From Paenibacillus plantiphilus (GTDB taxonomy: Bacteria; Bacillota; Bacilli; Paenibacillales; Paenibacillaceae), in the NCBI RefSeq assembly GCF_927798095.1, contig NZ_CAKMMF010000010.1, positions 1 through 64,000 on the forward strand: DNA of 64,000 nt, read 5' to 3'. A program made the translations under genes and the position numbers. Positions within the stretch are counted from its first letter, which is position 1. The number at the start of each line of letters is the position of its first letter. Shown one piece after another: positions 15,967-23,939 of the stretch. The notes below the pieces were generated by a model that saw only the letters and a list, made by a program, of their open reading frames with translations, was not told the DNA's origin and did not search any database.

Positions 15967-16050
15967 TTACAATGAAACCGTATCGTATCTTCGCGTTCCT
16001 GCATTCTAAGCAACTAATAAGCCCCCACTAAGCTCCCTCCATATAGGATG

Positions 16051-16100
16051 AAAAAGATGCTTCCAGCCATACTTCTATAGTGGTTTTGGAAGCATCTTTT
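16051..16100 (+). terminator. Terminator after hemY
   Basis: AAAAGATGCTTCCA and TGGAAGCATCTTTT form a 14-bp stem around a loop of about 20 nt, ending in a T-run. It could work on both strands. Confidence 0.85.
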
Positions 16101-16144
16101 CACATCATTTGGGTCTGACTCAGTCGATATTGGACTTTTCGTAC

Positions 16145-16207
16145 AGCCCCTACAACCACTATAGCCCCTACAACCACTATAGCCCCTACAACCACTATAG
16201 CCCCTAT
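16145..16207. repeat. 18-bp tandem repeat, 3.5 copies
   Basis: AGCCCCTACAACCACTAT is repeated exactly three times (16145-16198), followed by a partial copy. It is identical between copies, implying recent expansion. No coding role. Confidence 0.9.
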
Positions 16208-16248
16208 TTATACTTAACTTATCAGCAAGTGTAAAAAGCTGCCCTATT

Positions 16249-16408
16249 CAGGAGTGTTTGATCTGCACCGCGCGCAACTCCCATCACGGGGTAGAAAGTC
16301 TATGGGAATCATGGGAATCCAAAAAATGGACTCAAGCAGTTCGGGTACGAAGACTGTCATAATATGCATGGTGTGCAGGTCGTAGATGCTGGAGACTACT
16401 GTAAGCGG
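16249..16408 (+). repeat. Dispersed unit, copy A (related to 62743-62868)
   Basis: It begins CAGGAG-T-GTTTGATCTG and ends GATGCTGGAGAC-T-ACTGTAAGCGG, matching copy B at 62743-62868 at both ends. Shared words in between include AATGGACTCA and TGTCAT. Read in sense, both copies encode MDS...MLETTVSG. In copy A a TAG codon interrupts the frame just before MLETTVSG, so it looks like a decayed copy. It lies just after the hemY terminator, as copy B lies just after the murC terminator. Confidence 0.6.
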
Positions 16409-16730
16409 AAAAATCCTGCTTACAGCTAGCAAAAAAGTACGCGATCCTTCGTGTAAGCGGGAAAAATCGTTTTACAGCGCGAGCGAGCGAGTGAAATGGG
16501 CTTCGGTGGAGACGATAAGCAGACAAAACCCGCTTACAGCTAGCAAAAAGTGCGCGATCCTTCGTGTAAGCGGGAAAAATCGTTTTACAGCGCGAGTGAG
16601 CGAGTGAAATGGGCTTCGGTGGAGATGATAAGCAGACAAAAACCGCTTACAGCTCGCAAAAAGTGTGCGATCCTTTGTGTAAGCAGACAAAATCGCCTTA
16701 CAGCCCAGCTCGACCGAGTGAGTGAATGAG
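16399..16730. repeat. 113-bp tandem repeat with paired hairpins, nearly three copies
   Basis: The word TGTAAGCGG/TGTAAGCAG recurs at 16452, 16565 and 16678, an exact 113-bp period, after a first partial unit at 16400. Each unit carries two inverted repeats of the form TGTAAGCGG-A/T-loop-TTTTACA and ATAAGCAG-loop-CCGCTTAC, joined by a GAGCGAGTGAAATGGGCTTC spacer. Units differ at few positions. Similar hairpins occur at 53590-53730. Open frames across it are a consequence of periodicity, not evidence of genes. Confidence 0.85.
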
Positions 16731-16806
16731 ATGAGATGAGCTTGCTTGGAGTAATACAGAGGGGCACTAGGATGTGAAGTTGAAGTAGCATATATTCGTC
16801 AAATCA

Positions 16807-16897
16807 AAAAGACCGTCAGGATCAAAATGAACTGCACCCCAATCGTTAGATGGCGTCTAACAATCGGGATGCAGTTCGAAACTGCCCTGACGGTTTT
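16807..16897. repeat. Nested hairpin resembling abutted insertion-sequence ends
   Basis: An outer stem GACCGTCAGG/CCCTGACGGT with A- and T-runs encloses an almost perfect inverted repeat of about 23 bp (16828-16850 against 16856-16878; TGAACTGCACCCC and GGGATGCAGTTC), separated by only TGGCG. The outer part would make a bidirectional terminator for the flanking convergent genes. The inner part has the look of two terminal inverted repeats of an IS3/IS150-like element with the transposase lost, but this is from memory of such ends, not a search. Confidence 0.6.
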
Positions 16898-17106
16898 TAC
16901 TATACCCATACATAAGCCAGTACCAGCATTGTATAGGCAGATTCATTGTTCATTCTATTGTCTGGAGAAAGGCCGACCTGAGTGCTCGGCATGATTAGAG
17001 ACAGGCAATCGTCCAGGCAGGCAGGAGCTGAATCTTCCGCTTCAGCACCACGAGCAGCTCTCAACGCGCAGTGCAGAAGCTGCATGACAGCAGTCGGTCG
17101 ACCACA

Positions 17107-17646
17107 TTAGTCAAGCGGCGGATTGTAGCTTCCTTCGCGTTCAGCCTGATAGCGGTGAGCGATGCGGCTGCTTGCAGAAGCAGCGATAGCGCCGACGATA
17201 TCGTCGAGGAAAGTATGGCACTGCTCGTCCTCTTTGTCATTCAGCTTCTTCAGAATGCCGGGCTTCAGCTTGTCCACATAGCCGAAATTTGTAAAGCCGA
17301 TGCTGCCGTATACATTGACGATAGAGAGAGCGAGAATTTCATCACAGCCGTAGAGTCCTTCGTCATTCTCGATCATCTCTTGCAGCGGTGACAGGAGCTT
17401 GCCTTCCTCTGCCAATATATCGAGCTGAATGCCTGTAAGGACAGCGTTCTGCACCTCGCGCTTGGATAATACAGCCTCAACATTCTGCTCGCAGCGTTCA
17501 ATTGTGAGTCCTGGAAAATACGATTGCTGCAAGAACATGACAAGCTCGGCGATCTGTGTTGTAGTGACACCACGCTTGAGGAGCCATTCCTTGGTGGCAG
17601 CAGCTACTTTTTCACTGTTAAGACTATACATTTTGGATTTGGACAT
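17107..17646 (-). CDS. Phosphatidylglycerophosphatase A-like protein (YutG family)
   Basis: 179-aa protein of the PgpA/YutG family, which removes phosphate from phosphatidylglycerophosphate in phospholipid synthesis. The N-terminal part (about 1-60) has helices with VTTTQIAELVMFLQQSY. The PgpA core follows with GCDEILALSIVNVYGSIGFTNFGYVDK and the acidic FLDDIVGAIAAS near the end. Predicted membrane helices are weak, so this is the soluble YutG-like subgroup, whose activity is less certain. The ATG at 17646 is preferred, with AAGGGGTG six bases upstream; an upstream in-frame ATG at 17679 lacks a site. Confidence 0.8.
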   Translation of the reverse strand: MSKSKMYSLNSEKVAAATKEWLLKRGVTTTQIAELVMFLQQSYFPGLTIERCEQNVEAVLSKREVQNAVLTGIQLDILAEEGKLLSPLQEMIENDEGLYGCDEILALSIVNVYGSIGFTNFGYVDKLKPGILKKLNDKEDEQCHTFLDDIVGAIAASASSRIAHRYQAEREGSYNPPLD

Positions 17647-17791
17647 CGGTATCACCCCTTGTCTGTATTTGTGGGACAAAACTGGTCTAATTAACCTGAC
17701 GGGCTCGTATACATATTACTACAAAAGAGGAACTTGTACCATTCCTGCTGCACGCTATACGTATGACTAATCATGGGGAGGAAGAAACGAC

Positions 17792-18844
17792 ATGAATCAC
17801 TATCGCCTGTTACGCCGGACTGCGCTGGCTGGAGTGCTGGCACTGCCTATTCTGACAACGGGATGCGGCTTGTTCTCACAAGAAGCGAGCCAGCCGATTG
17901 ACCCGCCGCAAGGAAACACAGGAAATGCTGTCAGCTGGGAGGATAACGGCAATGCTGTTCAGCCTGGCGAGGGAACGCAGCTGACCGTGTATTACAAGGA
18001 TAGGAACGGCAAGCTGGCGCCGGTAACGGTGCTTGCCGCGCTTGGCAGCGAGGAGAAAGCCGGCCAGAAAGCGCTGGAGATGATGGTGGAAGGCGGCCCT
18101 CTAGCCAATGAGATTCCAGAAGGCTTTCAAGCGGTTCTTCCACAAGGGACGCAAGTAATTGGCTACAATGTTGTGGCAGACCAGAAGCTGGCTATTGTAG
18201 ACTTCTCCCAATCCTTCACCGACTATAATGCGATGGATGAACGAAGCATCGTTGAAGCAGTGACCTGGACGTTGACAGGGATGCACAATATTGAGAAGGT
18301 AAAAATCTGGGTGGATGGCCAGGAACTGCTTGAGATGCCTGTCGACGGGCTTCCGCTCGACGAGCCGCTGACACGGGCAGTAGGGATTAATCTGGAGGCT
18401 CAGGAGGGGATCAATTATAGTCAATCCACACCAGTTACGCTATATTTCTCAGCCGTTACGCCTAATGACGAGACGTATTACGTGCCCATAACCCGTCTGA
18501 TTAACCGCACGGATAATCGGGCGAAGGCGGCGATCGAGCAGCTGATCAGCGGCCCTGTGGGCAGCAATGAGCTTGAAGCGGTGATGACGCCTGACGTTAT
18601 CGTCAAGAATGTAACGAAGAAGAACGATATCGCCACTGTAGAGCTGGAGTATAGCGGTTATGAGGAAGGGCAGCAGGCTCCGGCTGAGATGATGCAGGCA
18701 CTTGTTCTGGCGATGACTGAGAATACAGGACTTGCAAAGGTGCAGATCAAAATAAACGGCAAATCAAATGTCAAGGATACGAATAACCAATCCTACAGCG
18801 AGCCGGTAAGCAGACCCCAGCATATGAACGCTTTCAAATCGTAG
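17792..18844 (+). CDS. gerM: GerM-domain lipoprotein
   Basis: Sporulation/germination lipoprotein. The signal peptide ends in a lipobox (ILTTGC, lipidated Cys at about residue 25), followed by a Pro/Gln/Asn-rich linker. Two GerMN domains (about residues 65-190 and 205-335) come next, with the matching phrases LTVYYKDRNGKLAPVTV and VTLYFSAVTPNDETYYVPITR. In Bacillus, GerM forms a ring in the channel between mother cell and forespore. GGGGAGG precedes the ATG. The order gerM-rph-rdgB that follows is conserved in Bacillus subtilis, although here a terminator separates gerM from rph. Confidence 0.92.
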   Translation: MNHYRLLRRTALAGVLALPILTTGCGLFSQEASQPIDPPQGNTGNAVSWEDNGNAVQPGEGTQLTVYYKDRNGKLAPVTVLAALGSEEKAGQKALEMMVEGGPLANEIPEGFQAVLPQGTQVIGYNVVADQKLAIVDFSQSFTDYNAMDERSIVEAVTWTLTGMHNIEKVKIWVDGQELLEMPVDGLPLDEPLTRAVGINLEAQEGINYSQSTPVTLYFSAVTPNDETYYVPITRLINRTDNRAKAAIEQLISGPVGSNELEAVMTPDVIVKNVTKKNDIATVELEYSGYEEGQQAPAEMMQALVLAMTENTGLAKVQIKINGKSNVKDTNNQSYSEPVSRPQHMNAFKS

Positions 18845-18923
18845 CCAAATCATAACCAAATCGTAACATATATTCCGTGAGGTCAGGTCCAGTATTGGTT
18901 GTATTGACCGGGTCTCCTTTGCC

Positions 18924-18960
18924 GCCCTTATGTCATTTTATGACGTAGGGGCATTTTTTT
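18924..18960 (+). terminator. Terminator after gerM
   Basis: GCCCTTATGTCAT-TTT-ATGACGTAGGGGC stem-loop followed by seven T residues. Confidence 0.9.
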
Positions 18961-19099
18961 GCAGCGGGACTTATGGTTTTGATTTTGCCAACAGTGGGAT
19001 GGAGTGGGTGCTTTTCGCGGCTGTGTTTGGTAGAATAGTGTGATTGGCGAATAAGCTATTGCCTATAGCAAGCATGTAGAATATGGAGGATTACAGAGC

Positions 19100-19846
19100 A
19101 TGAGAACTGATGGTAGACAGTGGAACGAGCTACGACCGGTAACGATAACGATGAATGCTAATAAATATGCGGAGGGCTCTGTACTGATTGAGTTTGGCGA
19201 CACGAAGGTGTTGTGCACAGCTTCGGTGGAGGAGCGGGTTCCGCCTTTCATGAAGGGACAGGGCAAGGGCTGGATAACAGCCGAATATTCGATGCTTCCC
19301 CGTGCAACGCAGGTGCGCAATCACCGGGAATCGGCCAGAGGCAAGCTGACCGGGCGCACGATGGAAATTCAAAGGCTGATCGGCCGCGCGCTGCGGTCCG
19401 TCGTGGATCTGCACGCGCTGGGCGAGCGGACGATTACGCTGGACTGTGATGTTCTTCAAGCTGATGGAGGCACACGCACAACTTCCATTACAGGCGCTTT
19501 CGTAGCCCTTGCGCTTGCGGTGAACAAGCTGTCGAGAACGGTTGATTTTGCCAAATATCCGATTACCGATTATATGGCTTCAGTCAGTGTTGGCGTTATC
19601 GGGGAGCGGACGCTGCTCGACCTAAATTATGACGAGGATTCCAAGGCGAAGGTCGATATGAATGTCGTTATGACGGGCTCAGGGAAATTCGTAGAGGTAC
19701 AAGGAACGGGAGAGGAAGCGCCATTCAGCCGCAAGGAGCTGGATGAACTGCTGGGGGCGGCTGAGGAAGGCATCCTTTCCCTGATCGGCAAGCAGCGCGA
19801 GGCGCTGGGATCAATGGGCAGCCGCATTGGAGTGACCACAGTATGA
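19100..19846 (+). CDS. rph: Ribonuclease PH
   Basis: Phosphate-dependent 3'-5' exoribonuclease that trims tRNA 3' ends. 248 aa, usual length. It opens with [17 protein letters not shown]. It has the phosphate-binding region [20 protein letters not shown], the conserved [19 protein letters not shown] and the acidic active-site stretch [19 protein letters not shown]. Its stop codon overlaps the rdgB start by 4 bp (ATGA), a sign of translational coupling. Confidence 0.97.
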   Translation: MRTDGRQWNELRPVTITMNANKYAEGSVLIEFGDTKVLCTASVEERVPPFMKGQGKGWITAEYSMLPRATQVRNHRESARGKLTGRTMEIQRLIGRALRSVVDLHALGERTITLDCDVLQADGGTRTTSITGAFVALALAVNKLSRTVDFAKYPITDYMASVSVGVIGERTLLDLNYDEDSKAKVDMNVVMTGSGKFVEVQGTGEEAPFSRKELDELLGAAEEGILSLIGKQREALGSMGSRIGVTTV

Positions 19847-20496
19847 GGCAAGGCGATACCATCGTCGTAGCAACGAAGAACGCGGGTAAAGTGCGTGAGT
19901 TTGCGCATGCATTCGGCAAGCTTGGCTTGCAGGTAGTCAGCATGTTCGATTATCCGAATTTGCCTGATGTGGAGGAGGACGGCCTTACATTTGCGGAAAA
20001 TGCCAGAAAGAAGGCCAAGACGATTGCGGACGCGCTTGGTCAGCCTGTTCTGGCGGATGACTCCGGCCTTGAGGTTGCTGCGCTGGACGGAGCTCCTGGC
20101 GTATACTCAGCACGTTATTCAGGTGCTGGCGCCACGGATGAGCGTAATAATGCGAAGCTGGTAGAAGCATTATCCGCAGCGGCAGACAAGCGTCCAGACG
20201 CCAAGGATACGTTGGCTGATGGAGCAAGATTGCTGAGCGATGCGCGCTTTGTATGCGCTCTGGCTCTCTATGATCCAGCTTCGGGGAAGTATACGGAAGC
20301 GGAAGGTTATGTGGCTGGCCGCATTATAGACAAGCCTAGAGGCAGCGGCGGCTTCGGCTATGATCCTCTGTTCTGGCTTCCGCAATATGGCCGGGCAATG
20401 GCTGAATTGACGACCGAAGAGAAGCAGGCGATCAGTCATCGCGGCGGAGCGCTTCAACAGCTGCTTGGGAGAATGGAGCTTGCAAGCAATGGCTGA
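19843..20496 (+). CDS. rdgB: dITP/XTP pyrophosphatase (RdgB/HAM1)
   Basis: House-cleaning enzyme that hydrolyses dITP, ITP and XTP to monophosphates, keeping them out of nucleic acids. 217 aa. The substrate loop [13 protein letters not shown] is near the N-terminus. [25 protein letters not shown] holds the metal-binding aspartates, and [10 protein letters not shown] and ISHRGGAL are the family signatures. A short insertion ([20 protein letters not shown]) lengthens it slightly against the usual 195-205 aa. It overlaps rph by 4 bp. Confidence 0.96.
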   Translation: MRQGDTIVVATKNAGKVREFAHAFGKLGLQVVSMFDYPNLPDVEEDGLTFAENARKKAKTIADALGQPVLADDSGLEVAALDGAPGVYSARYSGAGATDERNNAKLVEALSAAADKRPDAKDTLADGARLLSDARFVCALALYDPASGKYTEAEGYVAGRIIDKPRGSGGFGYDPLFWLPQYGRAMAELTTEEKQAISHRGGALQQLLGRMELASNG

Positions 20497-20537
20497 ACCG
20501 CTTGCCATGCCTTGCGCTGAAGAGGGGGTGACTCGGA

Positions 20538-20999
20538 ATGGTGGAGTTTACAGCCGTCATCAACATGCATGAGGGGATGGACGCTGCTTATATCGAGTTC
20601 CCGTTTGATGTGGAGGCGTTGTTCGGTGTCCGCGGTCAAGTGAAGGTGAAGGCAACCTTCGACGGCTATGAATATCGGGGCATTCTTGCTAAGATGGGGC
20701 TGTCCTGCCATTGCATCGGACTTACCAAAGCAGTGCGCCAGTCTATCGGCAAGCAAGGCGGCGACACGGTTCATGTTACGATAGAGCGGGATGCGGAACC
20801 GCGAATGATTGAGGTGCCCGAGCTGCTCCAAGCCGAGCTGAAGCATCATCCCTCTGCGGGGAAGGCATTCGAGGGGCTGTCCGATTCTAATAAACGGAAA
20901 TATATCAGCTGGCTGACAACCGCGAAGCGGGAGGATACCCGCCGCAGCCGTTTGGAACGCATGATTGTCATGCTGGAGGATGGTGCAAAACATCCATAA
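20538..20999 (+). CDS. DUF1905 / YdeI-type protein
   Basis: 153-aa cytoplasmic protein. An N-terminal DUF1905 beta-barrel (about 1-95) is recognisable from FTAVINMHEGMDAAYIEFPFDV and GYEYRGILAKMG. A C-terminal helical OmdA/YdeI segment (about 100-150) has the phrase LSDSNKRKYISWLTTAKREDTRRSR-like helix, here covering residues 120-145. Family members have been linked to bacteriocin protection and to envelope traits, but no biochemical role is firm. GAGGGGG precedes the ATG. It follows rdgB with a 41-bp gap and may be co-transcribed. Confidence 0.85.
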   Translation: MVEFTAVINMHEGMDAAYIEFPFDVEALFGVRGQVKVKATFDGYEYRGILAKMGLSCHCIGLTKAVRQSIGKQGGDTVHVTIERDAEPRMIEVPELLQAELKHHPSAGKAFEGLSDSNKRKYISWLTTAKREDTRRSRLERMIVMLEDGAKHP

Positions 21000-21012
21000 G
21001 CGAATACGCAAT

Positions 21013-21054
21013 GAAAGCCCCGGAGGCCTGATACGACAGGCATTCGGGGCTTTC
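21013..21054. terminator. Bidirectional terminator between convergent genes
   Basis: GAAAGCCCCG and CGGGGCTTTC form the outer stem with inner GCCTG/CAGGC. A- and T-rich flanks suit termination from both the DUF1905 gene and asnB. Confidence 0.9.
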
Positions 21055-21067
21055 TCATGTCTCTCTT

Positions 21068-22912
21068 TTATCTCACAGCAACCTTATAGTGGCGCAGCCA
21101 CATGTCAACCTGCAGCAGATAAGCAAACAGCTGCGGACCGGACATTAATTGGCCGAACCAGGGCAGATTGGAGCTGGCAGTATCAGATTCGGCGAGCTGG
21201 CGTATTTTCTTCACATTAATGAGAGGAAGAAGGGGCGAGGTGCTATCGCTCAGCACTTCCAACAATTGTTGGCGGACGGCGCCCAGATAGGTGGGATTAT
21301 GCGTCTTGGGGTAGGGGCTTTTCTTACGGTAAAGCACATCGCTGGGGAGCACGCCTTCAAGAGAATGCCGCAATATGCCTTTTTCGCGGTCGCCAGCTGT
21401 TTTGATCTCCCAAGGAATGTTGAAAACATAATCGACAAGACGGTGATCACAATACGGTACGCGCACCTCAAGCCCGACAGCCATGCTCATCCGGTCCTTG
21501 CGATCCAGCAGTGTAGGCATGAACCGGGTAATGTTCAGATATGACATCTCGCGCATTCTCCTTGCGGCGGCATCCTCCCCGGCCAGTCTCGGAACTTCTC
21601 CGATGGCGTCTAAATAACGGTCTCCGATATAATCCAGCGGTCTAATCCATGCGGCAACATCCTCGGATAGAAGCTCAGCGCGCATACCGGCAGCAAGTGA
21701 CCAAGGGAAGGTGCCGGCATTCATCGCATCCTCCCGATGGAACCAGGGGTAGCCGCCGAATATTTCATCTGCTGCCTCGCCAGACAGAGCAACAGTTGCT
21801 TCCTTCTTGATCTCCCGGCAGAAAAGCAGCAGTGAAGCGTCCACATCCGCCATTCCCGGCAAATCCCGCGCCAGCATCGCTTCACGAAGGGCGTTCACAA
21901 GCTCCGGCGTGTCAAAGGTAACAGGATGATGCACCGTATGCAGATAGCTGCTCATTCTCGCAATCCAGGGAGCGTCGGCATTGGGCTGGAAGTCATGCGC
22001 CTTGAAATGTTTGTCGTTATCCACATAATCGACGGAGAAGGTATGCACAGCGCCTTGCCCAGTTCGCTCGTAATAGCGAACAGCAAGGGCGGTGAGTGCG
22101 CTGGAGTCAAGGCCGCCGGACAATAAGGTGCACAGAGGCACATCGGAGACGAGCTGCCGCTCCACCGTATCCCGCAGCAGCTCGCCTACCTGTGCCGCCG
22201 TTGCCGCGACATCGTCCGTATGAGGCCGGCTTTCCAGCTTCCAATACTGCGTCACCGAAACGCCCGCACGGCTTACTACAGCGCAATGCCCGGGCAGAAG
22301 CTCCGTTATATCGCGGTATACGCCATTTCCCGGTGTCCTCGCTGGACCGACGATGAAAATTTCCGCCAATCCCTCGGGTCCGACCTCCGGCTTGACGGAC
22401 GGATGAGCCAGCAATGCTTTGGGCTCAGAGCCGAATACGAAGCGTCCGAGCTGCCTGGAGATGAATAACGGCTTCACGCCAAGCCGATCCCGCGCCAAAA
22501 ACAGTTGTTGCTCGGCAGAATCCCAGATTGCAAAGGCAAATATGCCATTCAGCTTCTCGACACAAGAGGGACCCCATTCCATAAAAGCGACCAACAGCAC
22601 CTCTGTATCGCAGGTCGTGAGGAACTGCCTTCCACGGCCCTCCAGCTCCCGCTTCAGCTCCGGCGCATTATACAGCTCGCCATTATAGACAATGACGAAC
22701 GGATCGTCACCGGTAGTGCGCACCATCGGCTGAGCGCCGCCTACAGGATCGATGACAGAGAGCCTTCTGTGGCCAAGCGCGCAATTTGGGGAGATCCAGG
22801 TTCCTGAAGCGTCCGGACCGCGTGCGGCCAGCGTTTCGGTCATCTTTTCCAATATCGAATATTGTTTCGTCAGGTCATCGGTCCAATCGATCCAGCCCGT
22901 GAATCCACACAT
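21068..22912 (-). CDS. asnB: Glutamine-hydrolysing asparagine synthetase
   Basis: Makes asparagine from aspartate, ATP and glutamine. 614 aa. The class II glutamine amidotransferase domain (about 1-210) begins Met-Cys-Gly-Phe, with the nucleophile Cys2 exposed once Met is removed. RGPDASG and YNGELYN contact glutamine. The synthetase domain (about 230-600) has the ATP pyrophosphatase loop LLSGGLDSSAL. The ATG at 22912 is chosen because it places Cys at position 2 and has AGAGAGG ten bases upstream; the ATG at 22921 is too close to that site. Length and style fit the AsnO (YisO) subtype of Bacillus. It stands alone and convergent to the DUF1905 gene. Confidence 0.95.
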   Translation of the reverse strand: MCGFTGWIDWTDDLTKQYSILEKMTETLAARGPDASGTWISPNCALGHRRLSVIDPVGGAQPMVRTTGDDPFVIVYNGELYNAPELKRELEGRGRQFLTTCDTEVLLVAFMEWGPSCVEKLNGIFAFAIWDSAEQQLFLARDRLGVKPLFISRQLGRFVFGSEPKALLAHPSVKPEVGPEGLAEIFIVGPARTPGNGVYRDITELLPGHCAVVSRAGVSVTQYWKLESRPHTDDVAATAAQVGELLRDTVERQLVSDVPLCTLLSGGLDSSALTALAVRYYERTGQGAVHTFSVDYVDNDKHFKAHDFQPNADAPWIARMSSYLHTVHHPVTFDTPELVNALREAMLARDLPGMADVDASLLLFCREIKKEATVALSGEAADEIFGGYPWFHREDAMNAGTFPWSLAAGMRAELLSEDVAAWIRPLDYIGDRYLDAIGEVPRLAGEDAAARRMREMSYLNITRFMPTLLDRKDRMSMAVGLEVRVPYCDHRLVDYVFNIPWEIKTAGDREKGILRHSLEGVLPSDVLYRKKSPYPKTHNPTYLGAVRQQLLEVLSDSTSPLLPLINVKKIRQLAESDTASSNLPWFGQLMSGPQLFAYLLQVDMWLRHYKVAVR

Positions 22913-23079
22913 GGTTCTCATTCCTCTCTAAGCGGGGCTTAAACAGCGATACTACAATGGTTATGCGTTCACGGCGGATAAAATGTCTGTCCGAAAGGGG
23001 ATGCTATCAGAGTGAAAACGACATCATGACGGAGCGTTATTTTTCTTAGAGAACATTGCCGTGAAAGGAGTTAGGAGTA

Positions 23080-23430
23080 ATGGTTGATGATACCAACTCG
23101 TACTATGATCGCAAAACCTATTATGTATCCGTTCAGGCGGGCTCTATTTTGGAGGATCCCCACGCAGCAGCTTATGAACTGGTCATTCATGCCAATGAAG
23201 AGGAATTAAACAAGCTTCAGGAGTTGTTTGAGGAGCTGGTTTCGATGGATGAGGCGCAGACGTTCCATTTCCTCAGAAGCCCTTATGAAACGGCGTCTGA
23301 CAGGCAAATGAAAGCGGGCGTTGACGGATTTCTTGAAGATATTTACAAGCTGCTCTATCAGCTCGGCACATCGGAGACAAGAAGGCATATTGCAACGATG
23401 GGACTTTTTCCGGAAGGGAGCTTGACATGA
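23080..23430 (+). CDS. Conserved-looking hypothetical protein (116 aa)
   Basis: Not recognised. It is soluble, with an N-terminal beta-like stretch (KTYYVSVQAGSILED) and an alpha-helical, acidic remainder with ELVIHANEEELNKLQELFEELV and a C-terminal DIYKLLYQLGTSETRRHIATMG helix. GAAAGGAG lies 12 bases before the ATG. Its stop overlaps the start of the next gene by 4 bp (ATGA), so the two products are probably made in equal amounts and may interact. It is probably expressed divergently from asnB. Confidence 0.75.
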   Translation: MVDDTNSYYDRKTYYVSVQAGSILEDPHAAAYELVIHANEEELNKLQELFEELVSMDEAQTFHFLRSPYETASDRQMKAGVDGFLEDIYKLLYQLGTSETRRHIATMGLFPEGSLT

Positions 23431-23771
23431 ACGTGACGGAAGCGCATGTAAGGCGGGCCACTGACCGCGAGGGCATTCATTGCTGTGAGGTGGAGGTGCG
23501 GACAGATGATCCGGCTGCGCCAGAGCTGCTGGCATTTTTCGGTGCGTCTCGCGATAACGACTTCGATATGCTGGCAATTGTCAACAATGACGCGAAGCGG
23601 GAGGTGGATTGGTTCGATAATAATCTGCACCAGGCCTTCTCTGATATCAGTATTGGACTGTTCCAGACTTCAACGATGAAGACTGATTGGGGGAGGCGCG
23701 AGACGTTCAAGGAGCAGGTGCTGTCTTACCCGGGAGTAAGGGCGGATATCGCTGGATTGCTGGATCGTTAA
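23427..23771 (+). CDS. Hypothetical protein translationally coupled to the preceding gene (114 aa)
   Basis: Not recognised. It begins MNVTEAHVRRATDREGIHCC with strands that look like a small alpha-beta fold, then DNDFDMLAIVNNDAKREVDWF. The CCEVEVRTDDP stretch holds a Cys pair. There are no membrane segments or signal peptide. It starts within the stop codon region of the upstream gene (ATGA overlap), with GGAAGGGAG as its site. It ends about 170 bp before the convergent ATP-grasp gene, so it is not part of that transcription unit. Confidence 0.75.
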   Translation: MNVTEAHVRRATDREGIHCCEVEVRTDDPAAPELLAFFGASRDNDFDMLAIVNNDAKREVDWFDNNLHQAFSDISIGLFQTSTMKTDWGRRETFKEQVLSYPGVRADIAGLLDR

Positions 23772-23939
23772 ATGCTGGTTCGGAAAATAAAACGTGTCAC
23801 GAGGGCAGCTGCGGTATATGAGAATCGAGTGGCGTGGCGGGTACGGGCTGTCGATACCGGAGTTGCATCGACAGCTTAAAGCACATGTACCTTGACCGGA
23901 ATGTGCAGGGGGTGGAATGCACATGGGACAAGAGGGGAG

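Larger units (their letters stand above)
15967..17106. other. 1.1-kb gene-free stretch built of repeats and hairpins
   Basis: This gap between the convergent hemY and pgpA-like genes holds, in order: a terminator, an 18-bp tandem repeat, one copy of a dispersed unit, three 113-bp tandem units rich in hairpins, and a nested stem-loop resembling joined insertion-sequence ends. About 16900-17106 shows nothing recognisable. ORFs read through the tandem units repeat the same words and lack ribosome binding sites. Confidence 0.7.

Noticed and set aside
16386-16790. Overlapping open frames on both strands across the 113-bp repeats
   Set aside because: The predicted proteins are repetitions of the same words produced by the tandem unit, with no ribosome binding sites or codon bias.
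21068-22912. AsnB as a lasso-peptide cyclase linked to the RiPP locus
   Set aside because: It has the exposed Cys2 glutaminase domain and all features of true asparagine synthetase. There is no lasso precursor, leader peptidase or RRE protein, and two genes separate it from the graspetide locus.
23797-23939. Second RiPP peptide downstream of the ATP-grasp gene
   Set aside because: Minus-strand frames here (for example MCIPPPAHSGQG) have no ribosome binding site and contain no TTxxxxEE or related core motif.
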